NCBI GenBank assembly: GCA_949295005.1
Contig: CASFJL010000020.1
Coordinates: forward strand, 1-49,302
DNA from: an uncultured Pseudomonadota bacterium
GTDB lineage: Bacteria > Pseudomonadota > Alphaproteobacteria > RF32 > CAG-239
Length of the DNA stretch: 49,302 bases
Direction of reading: 5' to 3'
A program made the position numbers and the translations under genes. Below, one piece after another: positions 1-7,484 of the stretch. The first letter of the stretch is position 1, and each line of letters begins with the position of its first letter. The notes under the pieces were generated by a model. The model saw only the letters and a program-made list of their open reading frames with translations, ran no database searches and had not been told where the DNA came from.

Positions 1-102
1 AGGCATTAGCAGTCCTCCAAAATAGGTTTGTGGTGAACTGATTATAATACTTTTTATAATCTTGAGTACTGCTTTTGCCCCCATTTTTGACGTAGAGCCA
101 AG

Positions 103-125
103 CGCCCTTTAGGGGCGTTTTTTTT
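103..125 (+). terminator. Rho-independent terminator
   Basis: A 5-bp GC stem (103-107 with 113-117) is followed by eight T residues on the + strand. It ends a transcript that enters from the left. Nothing upstream (1-100) could be recognised as a gene or an RNA. Confidence 0.75.
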
Positions 126-129
126 GTGT

Positions 130-310
130 TTTAAACGTATTGTTAGCGAGTAATCGGACTTGCGGGGGAAACGTAAGTGCGGAGCGGATAGTTGGCGAAA
201 ACGAGTGTTGAGCTTTAGCGAATAGCTTAGCGAAACGTGAAGTTTGAACCTTACGACGCGAAAGGGGCCCGTTGGCTTAATGCCAATGGGAATTTACCTT
301 CTTACTAGCG
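130..310 (+). other. GC-richer noncoding segment, possible structured RNA
   Basis: This stretch is visibly GC-richer than its surroundings and has no plausible reading frame. It sits between two + strand terminators (103-125 and 328-349). It contains a 9-bp hairpin, 268-276 with 282-290, closed with one G-U pair around a TTAAT loop, and near-repeats of AGC(T)TTAGCGAA. No tmRNA, RNase P RNA, SRP RNA, 6S or tRNA signature was seen. The last bases before 317 (GCGGCACCA) look like a tRNA 3' end, but no matching 5' acceptor strand precedes them. It may be a small RNA or the debris of one. Confidence 0.35.
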
Positions 311-435
311 GCACCATTTTTTAGAATGCACCGATTTAGGTGCTTTTTTGTATATATTCCAAGGCTTTTATAAAGTCCGATTTTATATATTTTGAAATTA
401 GCGATTTTTGATAATTTATCGGACTTTTTATTGTT
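311..435 (+). repeat. Dispersed ~124-bp repeat, copy A
   Basis: By eye about 85% identical to 2051-2175. Both copies start with GCACCATTTTT, contain a small terminator hairpin (GCACC/GGTGC plus T tract), and end with an imperfect palindrome bounded by AGTCCGAT and ATCGGACT, then TTTTTATT. It lies downstream of the minus-strand gene at 624-1124. The same AGTCCGAT core appears in the 32-bp repeats at 1240, 2009 and 2820. Confidence 0.8.
328..349 (+). terminator. Rho-independent terminator inside repeat copy A
   Basis: GCACC (328-332) pairs with GGTGC (339-343), followed by six T residues. The equivalent hairpin in copy B is at 2068-2090. It may end a transcript from the GC-richer segment to its left. 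Confidence 0.6.
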
Positions 436-623
436 GCAAAAAAAATTTACAATCATATGGTAATATTATAAAATCAGTAAAGATAAGAGAAAAAAATGAA
501 ATTGTACCATTATACTCCTAAAAGGAAATAATGTTCTTGAAATAAGCAAAATTTTATAATTTTTAAAATCAATGAAACCCTCGTTTCATTATTACGAGGG
601 TTTATAATAAAAATTTCTTAAAA
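436..623. other. AT-rich intergenic region with two mutually exclusive hairpins
   Basis: Most of this stretch is plain AT-rich sequence. At its right end two perfect inverted repeats overlap: 571-578 with 583-590 (8 bp, 4-nt loop) and 575-584 with 594-603 (10 bp, 9-nt loop). They share bases, so only one can form at a time. They lie just 3' of the minus-strand gene at 624-1124 and may end its mRNA, although a clear T tract is missing on either strand. Confidence 0.5.
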
Positions 624-1124
624 TTATCTTGTTTTGGATATCATTCCCATGGGGTTTATTCTAGCTCTCCTTCCTCCAGGATAATTCATTGCCAAACGAG
701 CTTCATGAAACAATGGCTTTAAATCCTTTGTTCGTTTTTCATTTTCAATCTTAACGGTACTACGTCCTCTGTTAGTTACATCATATAATGTCCAACCTTT
801 TTCTTCTTTATGAGCCATTATTGTCGTATCTCCGACTTCAAGAAAATAATTATCTCCCGCGCTATCATCTTCATTTGTTCTGTGGACACGACCTAAACGT
901 TCTCCGTCTTTGTCTACAACCTCTACACCTTTACCATCTTCAGCCACATTCATGTAAGCCCATTTTCCTAAAAGTTTTTCTTCTTCACTTTCATTGGTTT
1001 TAAAGTTTATTCTCAGTTTAGATGCTCCTTCAGATTCCTTTTCTGCTATGGCAAGTGCGGAACCTCTAAGTTTAGATTCTTCACTTTTATGGGCTACTTC
1101 GGCTAATTTACCTCTTAAAGTCAT
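624..1124 (-). CDS. Hypothetical protein, 166 aa
   Basis: I do not recognise this family. The protein is charged and soluble, with no signal peptide or membrane segment. The N-terminal ~35 residues look helical and rich in Glu/Lys/Ser; the middle is acidic; the C-terminus is basic (GGRRAR followed by MGMISKTR). The ATG at 1124 was chosen because AGGAGA lies 6 nt upstream of it. The upstream in-frame ATG at 1145 would place that ribosome-binding site inside the gene. The gene stands alone on the minus strand, with a 32-bp repeat 115 bp upstream that is shared with the two neighbouring minus-strand genes. Confidence 0.75.
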   Translation of the reverse strand: MTLRGKLAEVAHKSEESKLRGSALAIAEKESEGASKLRINFKTNESEEEKLLGKWAYMNVAEDGKGVEVVDKDGERLGRVHRTNEDDSAGDNYFLEVGDTTIMAHKEEKGWTLYDVTNRGRSTVKIENEKRTKDLKPLFHEARLAMNYPGGRRARINPMGMISKTR

Positions 1125-1239
1125 AATAAATCTCCTGTATACCAAAATTATAAATTATATATATCATAATTTTAAAGCGAACACAACACATTATTTAGAC
1201 AAAATTATATTTTTCATTCATTTTCTTACTTAAAAGCTT

Positions 1240-1271
1240 AAAATCGTCATAGAAATTAGTCCGATAATTGC
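1240..1271 (+). repeat. 32-bp dispersed repeat, copy 1
   Basis: Nearly identical to 2009-2040 (one difference) and very similar to 2820-2851. The shared core is AATTAGTCCGATAATTGC. This copy lies between the Fic gene stop and the gene at 624-1124, 115 bp upstream of the latter's start codon. All three copies point the same way relative to the minus-strand gene on their left. Confidence 0.85.
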
Positions 1272-1277
1272 TTAATC

Positions 1278-1886
1278 TTACATCAGCTTATGGATGTCGT
1301 ATTCATCATAGCCTTCGTAATAATAACTAACATCGATTCCTTTCATGAATACTTCTCTTTCATTAATTCTATCAGTAAGGGCATTTTTTAAGAGATGTTT
1401 TATTTCAATATCTTTAATTGGGCTTCTTTCCATAGCGGACAGATAGTCGGATTTATCAATTTTATTCCAATCAACCACCATTTTTAGTTCTTTTTTAAAG
1501 ATTAAATCAAGCCAAATTCGGGTAGCGCGACCATTTCCTTCTCTAAAAGGATGAGCTATATTCATTTCAACATATTTTTCAACAATTTCATCAAAGGTTG
1601 ATTGGGGCATTTTATCTATATGTTTTAAGGCTTGCTCTAAGTACATAACCGGCGCAAATCTAAAATTTCCTTTAGAAAGATTAACAGTCCGTATTTTTCC
1701 GGCAAAATCATAAATATCTTCAAATAAAAATTTGTGAATCTGCTTCAATCCGGCAAAAGTACCGACTTTAAGAGTATTTATTTTACCACTGTCAAAAAGT
1801 TTTTTAGCTTTTTCTTTACTAAGCTTTTCTTCTATTTTATTCAACTCTAATTGATTGGTGATATTTAACTTATTTTCTAAAACCAT
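1278..1886 (-). CDS. Fic domain protein (AMPylator), probably self-inhibited class III type
   Basis: Fic enzymes transfer AMP, or another nucleotide moiety, from a cofactor to a target hydroxyl. The catalytic motif [12 protein letters not shown] is present at residues 112-123, with His112 as the expected base. The preceding helices ([23 protein letters not shown] in pieces around residues 44-66) fit the Fic fold. Near the C-terminus SYYYEG (residues 187-192) matches the (S/T)xxxE(G/N) inhibitory motif, placed as in class III Fic proteins such as NmFic. That would explain why no antitoxin gene sits beside it. The ATG at 1886 has GAGGG 5 nt upstream; the GTG at 1904 has no ribosome-binding site. 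Host target unknown. Confidence 0.85.
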   Translation of the reverse strand: MVLENKLNITNQLELNKIEEKLSKEKAKKLFDSGKINTLKVGTFAGLKQIHKFLFEDIYDFAGKIRTVNLSKGNFRFAPVMYLEQALKHIDKMPQSTFDEIVEKYVEMNIAHPFREGNGRATRIWLDLIFKKELKMVVDWNKIDKSDYLSAMERSPIKDIEIKHLLKNALTDRINEREVFMKGIDVSYYYEGYDEYDIHKLM

Positions 1887-2008
1887 TATTTCCCTCTTTT
1901 TCACGTTTATTTAATTTTAAACATAAAAAACTAAAAAGCAATTAAGTTTTAATGATGATTATTAGAAATCTAACAATTAATGAGTTCAATTTTATGGTAA
2001 AGCTGTTT

Positions 2009-2040
2009 AAAATCATCATAGAAATTAGTCCGATAATTGC
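2009..2040 (+). repeat. 32-bp dispersed repeat, copy 2
   Basis: Copy of 1240-1271 with a single base difference. It begins 122 bp upstream of the Fic start codon and is separated by only 10 bp from the start of the ~124-bp repeat copy B at 2051. Confidence 0.85.
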
Positions 2041-2050
2041 ATAGTATCTC

Positions 2051-2175
2051 GCACCATTTTTAAGAATGCACCCTTTGAGGTGCTTTTTTTGTATGTTTTC
2101 CAAGCCTTTCAGAGAGTCCGATTTTATAGATTTTTAATTTGGCAATTTTTGATGATTTATCGGACTTTTTATTTT
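2051..2175 (+). repeat. Dispersed ~124-bp repeat, copy B, with internal terminator
   Basis: Second copy of 311-435, about 85% identical by eye. Contains a GCACC/GGTGC terminator hairpin at 2068-2083 with a T tract to 2090, and the AGTCCGAT...ATCGGACT imperfect palindrome near 2115-2166. It lies directly downstream of the minus-strand phosphatase gene (stop at 2179), as copy A lies downstream of the gene at 624. Confidence 0.8.
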
Positions 2176-2178
2176 TAA

Positions 2179-2736
2179 CTATTTCAAATTGTATGGTACA
2201 TCTGATTTATTTTGGACTTCTATTCCTGTCTCAAAGCTTTCAATAAACTCCCAACGACCATTCTCCAATATAAAATGAAAGCATTGACAATTTTTTATCC
2301 CTTCTACTTTATATCCGGCACACCAACATAATGCTCGAGTAATTCCTCCATGTGAGGCTATAGCAATATTATTAAAAGTGGAGGATTCAACTATGCTCTC
2401 AAGAAAAAATTTGACTCTTTCAAAGGTCTCATCGATACGTTTTTGCGTTTCAGAAGTGTCATTATACCAAAAGCCGAAAGCAGCTTCGCGCAAAGCATCA
2501 GCTGTAATCACATCTATACTATTATGTTTTTTAGCAACAATATGAGCTGTATCTACAGCTCGTTTTAATGGGCTTGAATAAATGATTTCTAAAGATTTAT
2601 CTGACAGAAATTCAGACAATTTTTGAGCTTGTTTTTTCCCTATAGTTGTCAAATTGGCACTAGGCTTTCTTCCTGCAATACCTAGCTTATTACCGACGCT
2701 TTGTCCATGTCTAAAAAAATAAAAATGTTTTTTCAT
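2179..2736 (-). CDS. Histidine phosphatase family protein (phosphoglycerate mutase-like)
   Basis: The RHGQS motif near the N-terminus supplies the phosphorylated catalytic His, and ASHGG near residue 130 supplies the second His. YSSPLKRAVDTA is the usual conserved helix entry. Length (185 aa) fits the small cytosolic branch that includes alpha-ribazole and broad-range sugar phosphatases; substrate cannot be told. A paralogue with the same motifs lies at 48460-49032. The ATG at 2736 was chosen because GGAGA lies just upstream; the two upstream ATGs would put this site inside the coding region. A 32-bp repeat copy lies 83 bp upstream and a ~124-bp repeat lies just downstream. Confidence 0.85.
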   Translation of the reverse strand: MKKHFYFFRHGQSVGNKLGIAGRKPSANLTTIGKKQAQKLSEFLSDKSLEIIYSSPLKRAVDTAHIVAKKHNSIDVITADALREAAFGFWYNDTSETQKRIDETFERVKFFLESIVESSTFNNIAIASHGGITRALCWCAGYKVEGIKNCQCFHFILENGRWEFIESFETGIEVQNKSDVPYNLK

Positions 2737-2819
2737 ATTGGTCTCCATATTAAGCATTTATGTTATTGGTTAATTCGTATATTTTTAGTAAATGCTTCTA
2801 TTTTAAGACCTAAATTTAT

Positions 2820-2851
2820 AAACTCATCATGAAAATTAGTCCGATAATTGC
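2820..2851 (+). repeat. 32-bp dispersed repeat, copy 3
   Basis: Third copy of the repeat at 1240 and 2009, with a few differences outside the AATTAGTCCGATAATTGC core, which is intact. It lies 83 bp upstream of the histidine phosphatase start and marks the right edge of the repeat-rich stretch. Confidence 0.8.
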
Positions 2852-2901
2852 ATAACAAAAGCACATTATAAAAAAGGTTATTCATCATATTTTTATTTAC
2901 C

Positions 2902-2930
2902 TTGACAAGTGCTATATAAAAACAAATTAT
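2902..2930 (+). promoter_or_regulatory. Candidate sigma-70-type promoter for the lipoprotein gene
   Basis: A perfect TTGACA at 2902-2907 is followed after 17 bp by AATTAT at 2925-2930 (4 of 6 to consensus), upstream of the gene starting at 2957. A TATAAG at 2928 would need a 20-bp spacer. Prediction from sequence only. Confidence 0.45.
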
Positions 2931-2956
2931 AAGATATTAGAAAAGGACGGCATCTC

Positions 2957-3724
2957 ATGAAAAAAATTTACTCTCTGCTATTTTTAATGTTTTTTGTTTC
3001 TGCTTGTAATATGAACAAACAAGAAAATTTGCTTGTTGGACATTGGGTTGAAATTATGCCGGTTAATAAACAAATTGTACAAGGCATTAACCTAAATGCC
3101 GACGGAAGTGCCTGTTCTATCGGTATGGAAACCCTAAAATATAAAAGATGGGAACAAAAAGATAAGCAACTCATTTTGTATGGAATGAGCATTGGAAACG
3201 GTCAAACAATTGAATTTACCGATACATTGGATATCTTAGAAATTACACCTTATGTTATGAAATTGGGAAAGTTTGGGCAATATCGAGTTGATTATTACCG
3301 CGTGGATAAAAATCCGGATATGCAAGATATGAATGCTTTGCCTAATTTATTGCAAAAATTTGAAGGCTGCGGTACTTTGCAAACACGCGTGTTTGCAGGA
3401 ACTTTGCCGGCGGCATCTAATCCGGGAATTGTTTATAATATCACATTGTACAACTACCAAAACAGCGGTGACGGCATATTCAAAGCAAAATTAACATATT
3501 TGGAAGCTGAGCATGGCAAAGATGTTTCCTTTGAATTTGGAGGCAGACAATTTACCTTAAAAGGCAGCGCTGAAGATAACAACGCAACTGTTTTGCAATT
3601 TGTTCCGTTCAACAATCAAGAAGAGACAATGAACTTTCTCTACCAAGACAACAAATTGATTATGCTTGATAAAGACATGAAAAAAATTCAGAGCAAATTA
3701 AATTATACTTTGATTGAAAAATAA
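2957..3724 (+). CDS. NlpE-like / lipocalin-like outer-membrane lipoprotein
   Basis: The N-terminus is a lipoprotein signal peptide with lipobox VSAC, so Cys17 would be lipidated. Residues ~25-110 resemble the small 'lipocalin-like' domain seen in gut-bacterial lipoproteins (VGHWVE..., DGSACSIGMETLKY, RWEQ). Residues ~130-253 resemble the N-terminal barrel of the copper-sensing lipoprotein NlpE, but lack its CXXC motif. A role in envelope stress sensing is only an inference. AAGGA lies 9 nt before the ATG. The next gene follows after 18 bp and is probably co-transcribed. Confidence 0.7.
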   Translation: MKKIYSLLFLMFFVSACNMNKQENLLVGHWVEIMPVNKQIVQGINLNADGSACSIGMETLKYKRWEQKDKQLILYGMSIGNGQTIEFTDTLDILEITPYVMKLGKFGQYRVDYYRVDKNPDMQDMNALPNLLQKFEGCGTLQTRVFAGTLPAASNPGIVYNITLYNYQNSGDGIFKAKLTYLEAEHGKDVSFEFGGRQFTLKGSAEDNNATVLQFVPFNNQEETMNFLYQDNKLIMLDKDMKKIQSKLNYTLIEK

Positions 3725-3742
3725 TAAATCTTAGGAGACAAA

Positions 3743-4354
3743 ATGGTTAAAAATGTTGGAATGATTGGAGACAGTATTGCTCATGGATATTATGATGAAG
3801 AAAATTTAGGATATTTTGTAAGGCTTGCGCAAAAAATACTCTCTTATCACGTGGGGGAATATGTTTTTAACAATATGTCTCAATCCGGTGATAATATTGC
3901 CGATGCTGTAAACAGAGTTAATTTTGAAGTTCTTTCCAGACATTTTGACTTAATTCTGGTTAATATCGGCATCAATGACTTAAGGCGACGCAAAGACAGC
4001 AATTTGCAACTTGATTTTTCTGAAGGTTGTAGAATTATGTATTGGAATAAGCTTCTTGATATTTTAGCCCTAACAAAGGCAAAAGTAGTTGTTTTAGACC
4101 TAACTCCGGTTATTGAAGAAAGATACTCTGAACAAGCCTCTTTAATTCGTTATAATTCTGATGTTGAAAGATATAATGAGATAATCAAAGAAATTTGCAA
4201 TCAGCGCAATATTGCTTTCTTCTCTCGCTATGACTTGTGGAAAAATCGTCAATTAAAAGAGCTATATAAAGATGCAACTCATCCTAATGCTAAAGGGCAT
4301 CAGATTATGGCGGATGAAATTTATGATTATTTAACGGCAAATTGTTTAATATAA
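3743..4354 (+). CDS. SGNH/GDSL-type esterase
   Basis: The family hydrolyses ester bonds with a Ser-His catalytic pair. Block I is GMIGDSIAHG (Ser nucleophile), block III is NIGINDL (oxyanion-hole Asn), and block V is DATHPNAKGH (Asp and His). At 203 aa the protein is a single-domain, intracellular-looking member with no signal peptide. Substrate cannot be assigned; lysophospholipid, thioester or acetyl-sugar substrates are all possible. It follows the lipoprotein gene closely with AGGAG 6-7 nt before its ATG, and ends at a strong bidirectional terminator. Confidence 0.85.
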   Translation: MVKNVGMIGDSIAHGYYDEENLGYFVRLAQKILSYHVGEYVFNNMSQSGDNIADAVNRVNFEVLSRHFDLILVNIGINDLRRRKDSNLQLDFSEGCRIMYWNKLLDILALTKAKVVVLDLTPVIEERYSEQASLIRYNSDVERYNEIIKEICNQRNIAFFSRYDLWKNRQLKELYKDATHPNAKGHQIMADEIYDYLTANCLI

Positions 4355-4386
4355 TATACTTAATACCACAAATTTATGCCCTAAAA

Positions 4387-4419
4387 AAACAACCTTGAGA
4401 ATAAATCTCAAGGTTGTTT
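4387..4419. terminator. Bidirectional Rho-independent terminator
   Basis: A perfect 14-bp stem (4387-4400 with 4406-4419) with a 5-nt loop has A-rich and T-rich flanks on both sides. It serves the convergent genes ending at 4354 (+) and 4408 (-). The TGA stop of the minus-strand gene lies inside the stem. Confidence 0.9.
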
Positions 4420-4806
4420 TTTTATCATTTGGAAAAATTTTGAGCGGATAGATAATATTACTACGCAAATTAAATATCCAAAAAGAACTATACCGGTTAA
4501 TAATCCTAACCAGTTGCGGATGTAATAATATACATTTTTTGGCTCTGTAACAAACATTAACAGCCACAAATCTTCAAGAGTTATTCTACCTTTATCATCA
4601 AACTCTTTTTGTATAATTTCATCTTTACAACCAACAAGAGGTTCTATTTGCTCTCTTTTTACCAGCATTAAACCTGATGACATATCCTTTTCAAATAAAA
4701 AAGATATTTTAAAAGGGAGAGAAATAATTTCTATAAACGCCTTTATTACAATGCCCCATATTATTTTAAATGGCGCAAGGAGAATTTTTTTTATTTTTAT
4801 TTTCAT
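4408..4806 (-). CDS. Hypothetical membrane-anchored protein, 132 aa
   Basis: No family recognised. An amphipathic or hydrophobic N-terminal stretch (residues ~5-38, basic start MKIKIKKILLAP) is followed by a soluble middle and one clear transmembrane helix (residues ~98-120, LGLLTGIVLFGYLICVVILS) near the C-terminus, with a short basic tail. The ribosome-binding site is weak. Its stop codon lies in the shared terminator stem. AT-rich composition matches its neighbours. Confidence 0.6.
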   Translation of the reverse strand: MKIKIKKILLAPFKIIWGIVIKAFIEIISLPFKISFLFEKDMSSGLMLVKREQIEPLVGCKDEIIQKEFDDKGRITLEDLWLLMFVTEPKNVYYYIRNWLGLLTGIVLFGYLICVVILSIRSKFFQMIKKQP

Positions 4807-4949
4807 ATCTTAATTAATAATTTTTAATTTCTAAATTATATATCACAATTTTAGGTTTTATGCAATATAAAATATATATAATATTTTTATTGTAATTTTT
4901 TATTATCTCTTTATTTTTTTATTCATAGATTTAATGTAGGAAAACAAAA

Positions 4950-5432
4950 ATGAAAATTTTTATTATTGGCGGAGCCGGCAGTGGAAAAACAACTTTGGCA
5001 AAAAAGCTCTCGAAACAATATCATATTCCGCATTTTGACTTGGATGAAATAAATTGGATTAATGATAACGGTCAATCTAGTGGGGTAAAGCGCGATAAAA
5101 AAGAACGAAGCCTTTTACTGCATAATCTTTTGGAAACAAATTCTGATTGGATTTTTGAAGGAATTTATTTCAAAAATTGGATTGACCCTATTATTGAACA
5201 AGCAGACAAGATAATTGTTTTAAATCCTTCCAAATGGCTCAGATGTTATAGATGCTTTAAACGTTTTATAAAACGAAAACTTGGTCTTGAGCCTTTTCCT
5301 CATAAAGAAACTTTTATCTCGTTTCTTAAACTGATACGTTGGAATCATAATTATGAGGCTTATTTAGCTATTTTTCTCCAAAAAATCAAAGACAAAAATC
5401 TTGATAAAAAAATTGAAAAGAGCTCTGATTGA
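4950..5432 (+). CDS. Small P-loop kinase of the FlaR/adenylate-kinase-like type
   Basis: Walker A motif GGAGSGKTT at residues 7-15 and a following DLDEINW segment match the small P-loop proteins annotated as 'DNA topology modulation protein FlaR', which look like nucleoside-monophosphate kinases. The middle (EGIYFKNW...ADKIIVLNPSKWLRCYR) also fits. A good AGGA site lies upstream of the ATG. The family normally ends with a further beta strand and helix. Here the last ~15 residues are highly charged, while the +1 frame after the poly-A run near 5404 would read ILIKKLKRALIDENS and stop. A one-base slip near the C-terminus is possible but unproven. Confidence 0.7.
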   Translation: MKIFIIGGAGSGKTTLAKKLSKQYHIPHFDLDEINWINDNGQSSGVKRDKKERSLLLHNLLETNSDWIFEGIYFKNWIDPIIEQADKIIVLNPSKWLRCYRCFKRFIKRKLGLEPFPHKETFISFLKLIRWNHNYEAYLAIFLQKIKDKNLDKKIEKSSD

Positions 5433-5448
5433 TGAAAATAGCTAAAAC

Positions 5449-6264
5449 TCAACTTAGCTTTTGTACGTTTATTATGGCTGATATGGTGTGTTTGCCATGT
5501 GGAGCAAGCTTGACGCAATAGTCACCCACGTTTGAGGGTTCTACACAAACAAAGGTTTTATGCTGATTAAAGCTCATCTCTGCCAAATCTTTTGCCGGAT
5601 TCCAAACAACAGTGGTTTTTGAGCCTTGTTTTTCCATAACAATCTCTCTATCATAAGCCTTATCTATAATTTTTATCGGCTGAACCTGATTTAAGAAAAC
5701 AGAATCAAACTCCCCTTTTATCTCTAAATCTTTTTCTAAAATATACGTCTTTCCATCAAGAGAATTTTTATATTGATGTCCGGACAAACCTTTAATTTCT
5801 ATATCATTAACCGAGCTTACGTTAAAATATGCATGCAGAGCTTCACTAAAAATAAAGTCTGCATCACCATGGTTGATGGTTTCCAACTCATATTCTAATT
5901 TATCAGTAATCTTTATTAAAAGGCGGGCAGATAAATTGAGATTATATTTAACATCCGGCATTAAGGAAAGTTCAATCTCAATTTTTTCTTCATCCACATT
6001 CACATTTTGCAAAGTCCAAGTGGATAATCTGGCAAAGCCATGGCGCGGAAAATGATTGTTTAATTCTTCTTCGGCAAAACGAGGCCAACAAACAGGTATT
6101 CCACCGCGAATAGCTTGAATATTATCAAATTTGTTCAAATCTCCCAGCCAAAAGACATCATGTTCTTCATTCAAAGGGCGGTAAGACAATAAATTGCCTC
6201 CCCAAAGAGAAATTTTGCATTCTGCAACTGAATTTCTTAAACAAATAATTCCATTATCTTTCAT
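5449..6264 (-). CDS. Aldose 1-epimerase family, D-hexose-6-phosphate mutarotase-like
   Basis: Interconverts anomers of sugars or sugar phosphates. AIRGGIPVCWPRF, HGFAR, the conserved EALHAYF (catalytic His) and the late VCVEP (catalytic Glu) are all present in the order seen in YeaD-type glucose-6-phosphate 1-epimerases. Length is normal. The start is uncertain: the ATG at 6264 begins where the family usually begins, but a TTG at 6297 sits 9 nt after a perfect AGGAGG and would add 11 residues. The convergent kinase gene ends 16 bp away. Confidence 0.82.
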   Translation of the reverse strand: MKDNGIICLRNSVAECKISLWGGNLLSYRPLNEEHDVFWLGDLNKFDNIQAIRGGIPVCWPRFAEEELNNHFPRHGFARLSTWTLQNVNVDEEKIEIELSLMPDVKYNLNLSARLLIKITDKLEYELETINHGDADFIFSEALHAYFNVSSVNDIEIKGLSGHQYKNSLDGKTYILEKDLEIKGEFDSVFLNQVQPIKIIDKAYDREIVMEKQGSKTTVVWNPAKDLAEMSFNQHKTFVCVEPSNVGDYCVKLAPHGKHTISAIINVQKLS

Positions 6265-6353
6265 CTTTCTTATCCCTTCAAAAGTGTTTTTTTTCAAACT
6301 ATCATAACCTCCTAAAAACATCAATATTGAAATATATTTAATAAAAAAACAAA

Positions 6354-6375
6354 AGAGCCCTCTTTGGAGGGCTCT
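6354..6375 (-). terminator. Rho-independent terminator for the gene at 6404-7321
   Basis: A perfect 9-bp GC-rich stem (6354-6362 with 6367-6375) around TTTG is followed on the minus strand by a T-rich run extending to about 6340. It lies 28 bp after the stop of the gene to its right. Confidence 0.85.
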
Positions 6376-6403
6376 GAAACAAAGATTGTGTTTTTCATAT
6401 TTA

Positions 6404-7321
6404 TTATCGTGTTTGTGCTTTGGCTTTTTGCATTAGTTGCAAATTGTTTGGTTTGTCTTTTTGAACAAAATTGCCTTTTTCATCTACTGACAAGCCATGT
6501 TTTTGCATATCTTGACGGTGTTTATTCAAAAAACGCTCCACGACCGGATTGGAAGCATCTCCTGAATTTAACAAGTCATTATATACATAATGCTCCATTA
6601 CAACTTTTTGAATTTTAGCCATTTCTAATTTTCTGGCTGTCATTAACTTAAAATGAGAACTGGTTCCGCATTTATACTGCCCATTTTTTAATGCATAAGT
6701 TTGAGGGAGCAACCCGCTGACATTCATTAATAAGTTTCCGCGTACAGATATTCCTTCTGCACCAATGTTATATTTTATGGAAGCTTTGTCGTTTTTAACC
6801 GTTTTCCACTCTGTTTCTTGCTCTATAGATGATGCTGCGTTCTCTGTATGTGTCTTTTCTGCTTTTGTTTTTGGGGCCTTGAATGTTTGCAGCAATGCAT
6901 CACAAAAAGCTTTGCTCTGCTCTGGCTGCAAACTTTCTTCCATAACTTGGCTTAACCCCCAAAAGCTTATTTTGTTGTTTTCATCCGTACGTTGTAAATA
7001 TGACTCGCAAAACTTATCAAGCTCAGGAGATTTTGCTGAAATTCCCGCTGATGACAGACATTTGGCAATATCTTCCGGCTCAATATATATACCGTTGTCT
7101 GCACCATCTGCATAAAAATATTTTTGCAAATTATCATCTAGCTTAATTTGTTGTTCCGGTGAATGAATTTGCACTGCAGACTTGTTGTCATCTTTATTTT
7201 GAAAATCTTTAGCTGCGGCATTAGAAGTTATGCCAAAGGAAGATACTGCCACACCTGAAATAATGGCTGCTGTCTTAATGCGTTGTTTTAAGCGATTGAG
7301 TTTTTGTAATGCCTTTTCCAT
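6404..7321 (-). CDS. Hypothetical secreted protein, 305 aa
   Basis: No known family recognised. The N-terminus is basic (MEKALQKLNRLKQRIK), then a hydrophobic segment ends in SNAAAKD, fitting a Sec signal peptide cut after AAA near residue 37. The mature part has few Cys, a Glu/Asn-rich central region and a C-terminal helix-rich segment (LNKHRQDMQKHGLSVDEKGNF). The start at 7321 is supported by AGGAGA 6 nt upstream; the GTG at 7342 lies before this site. Possibly periplasmic. It stands alone with its own terminator. Confidence 0.7.
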   Translation of the reverse strand: MEKALQKLNRLKQRIKTAAIISGVAVSSFGITSNAAAKDFQNKDDNKSAVQIHSPEQQIKLDDNLQKYFYADGADNGIYIEPEDIAKCLSSAGISAKSPELDKFCESYLQRTDENNKISFWGLSQVMEESLQPEQSKAFCDALLQTFKAPKTKAEKTHTENAASSIEQETEWKTVKNDKASIKYNIGAEGISVRGNLLMNVSGLLPQTYALKNGQYKCGTSSHFKLMTARKLEMAKIQKVVMEHYVYNDLLNSGDASNPVVERFLNKHRQDMQKHGLSVDEKGNFVQKDKPNNLQLMQKAKAQTR

Positions 7322-7484
7322 TCTTTTTCTCCTAAAAGCCACATAACATGAAAAAATAATACCAAAAATTCACCTATACGTCAACTGTTTTTTGTCTATT
7401 TTTGTGACGCAAAAAAAAATTCTTGTAATCTGAATAAATTTTTTTTAATCTATTTTTAGATTTTCTAATGATATAGGTGGTTTT

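Noticed and set aside
300-316. A tRNA gene ending in GCGGCACCA
   Set aside because: No complementary 5' acceptor strand, anticodon stem or T arm precedes it.
311-2175. An integron attC array
   Set aside because: The repeats lack the RYYYAAC and GTTRRRY core sites and no integrase gene is in the window.
4346-4567. Minus-strand open frame overlapping 4408-4806
   Set aside because: It overlaps the better-supported membrane-protein frame and runs through the terminator.
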